From Muribaculaceae bacterium (lineage in GTDB: Bacteria; Bacteroidota; Bacteroidia; Bacteroidales; Muribaculaceae), in the NCBI GenBank assembly GCA_029062005.1, contig JAIDQZ010000007.1, positions 1 to 64,000 on the forward strand: 64,000 nt of DNA. The letters run 5' to 3'. Shown here one piece after another: positions 58,444-64,000 of the stretch (its first letter is position 1; the number at the start of each line of letters is the position of its first letter). The position numbers were made by a program, and so were the translations under genes. The notes under the pieces are model-generated. The model ran no database searches and was not told the origin of the DNA. It saw nothing but the letters and a program-made list of their open reading frames with translations.

Positions 58444-61161
58444 ATGAGAAAAGATTTTTTAAGACATATCGGGATTGGTGCGCTGATGCTTACAGCCACT
58501 TCGGTAAGCTCGCAGGCTGCGCTGCTTGCTTTCCCCGGAGCTGAAGGCTTCGGCCGCTATGCGACAGGCGGCCGTGGTGGAGAGATCTACCATGTCACCA
58601 ACCTTAATGACAGTGGCACAGGATCGCTGCGCGACGCGATTTCACAGCCTAACCGCATTATTGTGTTTGACGTGTCGGGAGTCATCAACCTGAAGAGTCG
58701 TCTGGTGTTCAAGAACAATCTTACAATACTCGGACAGACAGCGCCGGGAGAGGGTATCCAGGTATACGGCAACGGCGTATCATTTTCCAATGCCAACAAT
58801 ATCATCGTGCGCTATCTCCGCATCCGCATGGGAGTGAACGGTGACAGTGGCAAGGATGCTGCCGGTGTTGCATCGGGACACGACATGATCTTCGACCATA
58901 TGTCGGTTCTCTGGGGACGCGACGAGAATTTCTCGGTCAGCAGTAATGACAAGGGGTCAGGACCATCAAACGTGACAATCCAGAATTCCATCATAGGTCA
59001 GGGTCTGCAACCCCACTCGTGCGGAGGGCTCATCCAGACCGACAACGGAGTGACGCTTTTCCGCAACCTATATATAGAAAACGCCACCCGCAATCCCAAG
59101 GTGAAGGGTCTTAATCAGTTTGTGAACAACGTTTCATACAACTGGGGCAAGGAAGCCGCATACAATATGGGAGGTGACAGCGCAGGAGACTCATGGGCAG
59201 AGATCTCCAACAACTACTGGATCACCGGACCATGGAAATCTGCCGCATATCCTCTCGTCGGGGGCAACAGCAACTTCAAGTATTTTGCAGAGGGCAACTG
59301 GTATGACAGCAATAAGGACGGCGTGCTCGACGGACATAACATGTCGGATGAAGAGTATGCCAAATCAGGAGGTAACCGTGTGAGCACGACCGCCGACCTC
59401 GTGAGCCGTGGAGCGCCAAAGGCTGTCCCTGAAATCGCCGGAAGGATGACTGCTCCGGAGGCTCTTGAATACGTGCTGGCATATGGAGGCGCATCCCTTC
59501 CGGTACGCGATGAGGTAGACCGGTATCTCATCGATGAGGTCTTATCTTTCGGCACACTCGGGTCAACCGGTGGCTTGACTACTGAAAAGGCGCTCCCACA
59601 CAAAGGCACCGGCAAGCTTTTCGGCGGCTACAAGCCTCTTGACAGCGACGGCGACGGAATTCCCGACGAATGGGAGATCGCAAACGGACTTGACCCCAAC
59701 GATGCAAAGGATGCAGCCGCTATAGCTGCCAACGGATACGCCAACATCGAGAATTATGTATTCACCATCGATTCAGCATATCCATATATCAAAAATCCAA
59801 CCGACCTTAAATCGGTCAAAAACGAGAAAAATGCCATCACCCTTGAGTGGGCAGACAATTCCGACGATGAGACCGGCTTCATCATAGAGGTGTCTTCCGA
59901 CGGGAAGACATATACCGAAGCGGGACATACCGATGCAGGAAAAAACTCTTTCAAGGCAGAGGGTCTTGACGAAAACAAGCTTTATTATTTCCGTGTCTAC
60001 GCCACAGGTGAAAACGGCATGAGATCAGTAAGCTCACCGGCACTCCAGACTATGACCTCCGAGCCTTTCTGTCCGGATCAGTCGACACTGGTGGCACCCG
60101 CCGTCGGCTCCAATGAGAAAGTGCTTGACGTGGTCCTCAAGTGGGAGAACCAGACTAAAGAATATTTTGGCACACTTACCTATAATGTACTTATAGGCAC
60201 GTCCACAGATGCATTGGAAGAAATCGCATCAGAACTGACCGAGACCTCTTTCACTCCGGGCAACCTTGAAGCCAACACCACGTATTACTGGCGTGTCGAT
60301 GCCGTCAACAATACCGGTGTGACTGAAGGAACTGTATGGAGTTTCAACACTATAGCCGGAGGAACGCTATTCTACACCGACTTCCATACAACCCCGGCAT
60401 CTTTCGGCGAATCCGAATGGGGCACCATCATATCAGGCAATCAGGCGGACATAATGAAGGGAGGAAAACAGGAGGTCGAGTTTGACAATATGAAGCTCGG
60501 AACAGACGGCGGACGCCTTGTAGCTTTCGGCAACCTTTCACCCTACACTAACTATTCATCCGATGACAAAGGCGCTTCTAAAAATGCCGTAGGATTTATA
60601 GGCAAGCAGGGGAACGTGGATAAATGCTATATACAGATCGACGATATACAGGGTCCGTGGAAAATCACTCTCTACTGCGGCAACTCAGACAAGAGCGCAC
60701 AGTCTGTGAAACTGAGCACAGGCACCGATGTAAACGGTGACGGGAGCATTGATGCAAAAGATGATCTCGCTACATTTAAATTCAAGTCTTCAGAAAAGAA
60801 GACCTACAAATTCACTCATACTTATGAGGGAACCGATCTCTGCAATGTGCGCATAGACCGTGCTTCTCTGGACAGCAAAGGTATAAACTTCCATGATATC
60901 CTTATCGAGCAGCATGTGACCTCCACCCCAGGAGCGGTAGATGAAATCGGCAATACCGTCGCTCCTGATGTGGATGTGACAGGAGATGCAGTGACGGTCA
61001 ATGGTCTTGACGGAAAAAGAGGCGTGAATGTCTACGACATGGCGGGTCGTCTGATACACGCAGAGGCACCGGTAGCAGGAAGCGTCGGCTTTACTCTTCC
61101 CAAAGGTATCTATATCATCTCCGTAGAAAGCATGATGCCAGTAAAGATCGTATCCAAATAA
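58444..61161 (+). CDS. pectate lyase family protein with FN3-like domains and T9SS type A-like C-terminus
   Basis: FPGAEGFGRYATGGRGGEIYHVTNLNDSGTGSLRDAI; C-term NVYDMAGRLIHAEAPVAGSVGFTLPKGIYIISVES. Confidence 0.93.
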   Translation: MRKDFLRHIGIGALMLTATSVSSQAALLAFPGAEGFGRYATGGRGGEIYHVTNLNDSGTGSLRDAISQPNRIIVFDVSGVINLKSRLVFKNNLTILGQTAPGEGIQVYGNGVSFSNANNIIVRYLRIRMGVNGDSGKDAAGVASGHDMIFDHMSVLWGRDENFSVSSNDKGSGPSNVTIQNSIIGQGLQPHSCGGLIQTDNGVTLFRNLYIENATRNPKVKGLNQFVNNVSYNWGKEAAYNMGGDSAGDSWAEISNNYWITGPWKSAAYPLVGGNSNFKYFAEGNWYDSNKDGVLDGHNMSDEEYAKSGGNRVSTTADLVSRGAPKAVPEIAGRMTAPEALEYVLAYGGASLPVRDEVDRYLIDEVLSFGTLGSTGGLTTEKALPHKGTGKLFGGYKPLDSDGDGIPDEWEIANGLDPNDAKDAAAIAANGYANIENYVFTIDSAYPYIKNPTDLKSVKNEKNAITLEWADNSDDETGFIIEVSSDGKTYTEAGHTDAGKNSFKAEGLDENKLYYFRVYATGENGMRSVSSPALQTMTSEPFCPDQSTLVAPAVGSNEKVLDVVLKWENQTKEYFGTLTYNVLIGTSTDALEEIASELTETSFTPGNLEANTTYYWRVDAVNNTGVTEGTVWSFNTIAGGTLFYTDFHTTPASFGESEWGTIISGNQADIMKGGKQEVEFDNMKLGTDGGRLVAFGNLSPYTNYSSDDKGASKNAVGFIGKQGNVDKCYIQIDDIQGPWKITLYCGNSDKSAQSVKLSTGTDVNGDGSIDAKDDLATFKFKSSEKKTYKFTHTYEGTDLCNVRIDRASLDSKGINFHDILIEQHVTSTPGAVDEIGNTVAPDVDVTGDAVTVNGLDGKRGVNVYDMAGRLIHAEAPVAGSVGFTLPKGIYIISVESMMPVKIVSK

Positions 61162-62052
61162 ATGGCGAAAGACAAGATATCCCGCTATCTGTGGATTGTC
61201 GACACGATCCTGAAATATAAAAAAATCTCGAAAACGCATCTCAACGACCTGTGGATGCAATCGAATTTTTCTGAAGGCAACCCGATGGCAGACCGGACTT
61301 TCTATAAGTACCGGCGTGCCATCGAGGAAACCTTCGGCATCGACATAGTGTGCGACTCAGACGGCTCTTACAGTATTGACTCCAACGGATCACAATCCGT
61401 AAAGCAGTTTACCGACCTGACACTCAACAATTCGGTGGCAATAAAGACTATCCGGAAGCTTGGCTCATACGCCGACCGTGTCGGGATGGAGGATGTGCCT
61501 TCGGCAAGAGAGTATCTTCCATTGGTGGCTGAGGCGATGCATGAAAATCTCAATATAGTGTTCACATACTCAGGATTTTCACGCACCCGCCCGGAAGTTG
61601 GCATACTCTTCTCTCCCTATTTCCTGAAGCTCTATAAGCAAAGATGGTATATGTTCGGAGCCAAGGACGGACGAGATCTTCGCACGTATGCCCTCGACCG
61701 CGTCACTGAAATGGAGCTCACAACCGAGAAATTCACCATGCCAGCCGGGATATCGATAGATAAATTTTTCGGCAACATCGTAGGGGTGACTACATCAAAG
61801 GCATCCGTGAGGGATGTCATCATTCAGACCACGCTCACACGAGCCAAGTATCTGCGTGCATTGCCACTCCATCACTCACAGCAGGAGGAAGCCCACGATT
61901 TCTACTCCATTTTCAAATACAAACTGAAAATTAATTATGAGCTGATAAGCGAACTGATGGCAATGGGACCGGATGTCACAGTGATCGCACCCCGGGAACT
62001 CCAGATAATGCTTCTCTCCCGACTGAAGGAGACACTTGAAAACTACCGATAA
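61162..62052 (+). CDS. WYL domain-containing transcriptional regulator
   Basis: NIVFTYSGFSRTRPEVGILFSPYFLKLYKQRWYMFGAKDGRDLRTYALDRVTEMELT. Confidence 0.92.
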   Translation: MAKDKISRYLWIVDTILKYKKISKTHLNDLWMQSNFSEGNPMADRTFYKYRRAIEETFGIDIVCDSDGSYSIDSNGSQSVKQFTDLTLNNSVAIKTIRKLGSYADRVGMEDVPSAREYLPLVAEAMHENLNIVFTYSGFSRTRPEVGILFSPYFLKLYKQRWYMFGAKDGRDLRTYALDRVTEMELTTEKFTMPAGISIDKFFGNIVGVTTSKASVRDVIIQTTLTRAKYLRALPLHHSQQEEAHDFYSIFKYKLKINYELISELMAMGPDVTVIAPRELQIMLLSRLKETLENYR

Positions 62053-62081
62053 AAAAATCCGCCTTCCGGGCGGATTTTTTT
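62051..62081. terminator. bidirectional Rho-independent terminator
   Basis: aaaaaaatccgcc / ggcggattttttt 13-bp perfect stem between convergent genes. Confidence 0.9.
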
Positions 62082-62116
62082 ATGTACATATATATGGAAT
62101 CAAGTCATGCCTGCTT

Positions 62117-63427
62117 TCAACTGATCGATTCGATCAATTTTATTGCATCAATATATTTCGCTATGCTTTCCGCCACTTTCTTGGCATCCTGCATGGCATG
62201 CACCACTGTAGCCGGACGATTGGTCACGTCGCCTCCGGCAAAAACACCTTTTCTTGTGGTCATGCCATAAGGAGACTCACGTGTAAGCACATATCCTTTG
62301 TCATCAACCTCTATTCCCTCGGTGGAGTCAACGATACGGGATGCCGGCGACGAGCCAACCGCCATGATCACACGGTCTACAGGCATTTCTCTCTCGACCC
62401 CGTCCTGCTCTATGATGATTGATTCAAGACGCATTCCCTCGGCACCGTTGACCTTCTTGACATTGGTGTTCCACAGGAACTTCACACCTTCCTCAACTGC
62501 ATCATCATACTCGGCACGAAGGGCAGACATGGTGTCTATATTACGATGATAAATCACCGTGACTTCCGACGCACCCATACGTAGTGCAGATCTTGCTGCA
62601 TCCATCGCGGTATTGCCACAGCCTATGACGGCGATCTTGTCTCCTTCGCCGATCACGACCTCGTCACGCTTTATGAAGCCGGAGTTATAAAGGCTCACGC
62701 GGCGTAGAAACCATACAGCCTGACGCACTCCCGGATGTGTCCCCCCTTCGATTGGCAGGGTCTTGGGCCGGCTTGTACCGGTGCCCATGAATATGGCATC
62801 AAAACCATCTTCAAAAAGACGGTCGATGGTGTAGTTCTGTCCAATCGTAGTGCGGAGATGTATCTTGACACCGAGATTCTCGATTTTCTTAATCTCGCGC
62901 TTCACCACCTCTTTTGGAAGCCTGTATTCGGGAATTCCGAACATAAGCACGCCTCCCGGTTCTATACCCATCTCAAATATCTCTACCGAGAATCCCTGAC
63001 GAGAGAGATCGCCGGCAATCGTTAGACCTGCAGGTCCGGATCCGATCACCGCTACCCTGCCCCTCGTCTTCTCGGGAATATTCTCATGGCTCCATCCCGC
63101 CTCGCTGTCAAAGTCTGCTACAAAACGTTCCAGCTTTCCAATGTGGATAGCCTCGCCCTTCTTGGCAAGAACACAATTGCCCTCACACTGACGTTCATGT
63201 GCGCAGACTCTGCCGCACACGGCAGGAAGATTACTCCGGCTATGAATGATTTCGATAGCATTTCCGAAGTTTCCATGGGCAAGTTCTCCGATCCAGTCGG
63301 GGATATCATTGCTTATGGGGCAACCTTTACGGCAACCGGGCACCTTGCAATGCAGGCAACGCTGAGCCTCCCTTATGGCTTCCGGAAGCGTAAAGCTTTC
63401 AGATACTTCTTTAAACTCTTCGTTCAT
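62117..63427 (-). CDS. NAD(P)-binding oxidoreductase, glutamate synthase small subunit (GltD)-like
   Basis: EAQRCLHCKVPGCRKGCPISNDIPDWI, VAVIGSGPAGLTIAGDLSRQGFSVEIFE, KIAVIGCGNTAMDAARSALRMGA, KGVFAGGDV. Confidence 0.93.
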   Translation of the reverse strand: MNEEFKEVSESFTLPEAIREAQRCLHCKVPGCRKGCPISNDIPDWIGELAHGNFGNAIEIIHSRSNLPAVCGRVCAHERQCEGNCVLAKKGEAIHIGKLERFVADFDSEAGWSHENIPEKTRGRVAVIGSGPAGLTIAGDLSRQGFSVEIFEMGIEPGGVLMFGIPEYRLPKEVVKREIKKIENLGVKIHLRTTIGQNYTIDRLFEDGFDAIFMGTGTSRPKTLPIEGGTHPGVRQAVWFLRRVSLYNSGFIKRDEVVIGEGDKIAVIGCGNTAMDAARSALRMGASEVTVIYHRNIDTMSALRAEYDDAVEEGVKFLWNTNVKKVNGAEGMRLESIIIEQDGVEREMPVDRVIMAVGSSPASRIVDSTEGIEVDDKGYVLTRESPYGMTTRKGVFAGGDVTNRPATVVHAMQDAKKVAESIAKYIDAIKLIESIS

Positions 63428-63429
63428 AA

Positions 63430-64000
63430 TCAGGGTTGCTTGCCGATATAAGCGAGGATACCGCCATCTACATAAAGGACATGACCGTTAACGAAATCCG
63501 AGGCATCGGATGCAAGGAACACAGCCGGACCCATGAGGTCTTCAGGTGTACCCCAACGTCCTGCCGGAGTCTTGGCAATGATAAACTGATCGAAAGGATG
63601 ACGGCTTCCATCAGGCTGGATCTCGCGGAGAGGAGCAGTCTGAGGAGTTGCGATATAGCCCGGACCAATGCCGTTGCACTGAATATTGTGTTCACCGAAT
63701 TCCGAGCATATGTTGCGGGTAAGCATCTTGAGTCCACCCTTGGCGGCGGCATATGCGCTTACAGTCTCGCGTCCGAGCTCGCTCATCATAGAACATATAT
63801 TGATGATCTTGCCGTGTCCTTTCTTTATCATACCGGGGATTACAGCCTTCGCGCAGATGAAAGGAGCCACAAGGTCAATATCTACAACATGACGAAAATC
63901 CTTCACATCCATGTCAGTCATGGGAATACGCTTGATAATACCGGCATTGTTGACGAGGATATCTATAGTGCCGACAGTCTTCTCCACGTCTTCAACCATA
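63430..64000 (-). CDS. short-chain dehydrogenase/reductase (gluconate 5-dehydrogenase-like), N-terminus outside window
   Basis: DILVNNAGIIKRIP, SAYAAAKGGLKMLTRNICSEFG, NGIGPGYIATPQT, FLASDASDFVNGHVLYVDGG; begins beyond the window edge. Confidence 0.92.
   Translation of the reverse strand, partial: MVEDVEKTVGTIDILVNNAGIIKRIPMTDMDVKDFRHVVDIDLVAPFICAKAVIPGMIKKGHGKIINICSMMSELGRETVSAYAAAKGGLKMLTRNICSEFGEHNIQCNGIGPGYIATPQTAPLREIQPDGSRHPFDQFIIAKTPAGRWGTPEDLMGPAVFLASDASDFVNGHVLYVDGGILAYIGKQP

Overview
This 64 kb window is a stretch of Bacteroidales chromosome, probably Muribaculaceae-like. The assignment rests on TTTG-N20-TAnnTTTG promoters, T9SS genes, TonB receptors, PCMD/DUF4294 proteins and SPFH/NfeD. 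Most of it is ordinary core gene content: a CCA-adding-enzyme-like protein, MATE, OmpA, PldA-like, lpxB, porW-like, porX, GH, DUF2461, TatD, dapB, lepB, WbqC, manA, ROK kinase, rnr, ruvC, SPFH/NfeD, FKBPs, TonB receptor, S8 proteases, a HAD-AroB fusion, pectate lyase, WYL, a GltD-like oxidoreductase and an SDR. There are five tRNA genes: partial Pro, two identical Asp, Thr and Arg. A block at 28.5-39.3 kb encodes secreted proteins, several with T9SS-type C-termini. The most unusual part is an AT-rich accessory island at about 40.4-44.7 kb, ending at tRNA-Arg. It holds a predicted short terminator-ended RNA, a roughly 300-nt RNA with several readable stems and a terminator, four small immunity-like ORFs (two coupled by ATGA overlaps), and at least two decayed gene remnants. 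No CRISPR array, integrase, transposase or prophage was recognised. All calls come from reading the sequence and supplied translations; no database search or folding program was run.
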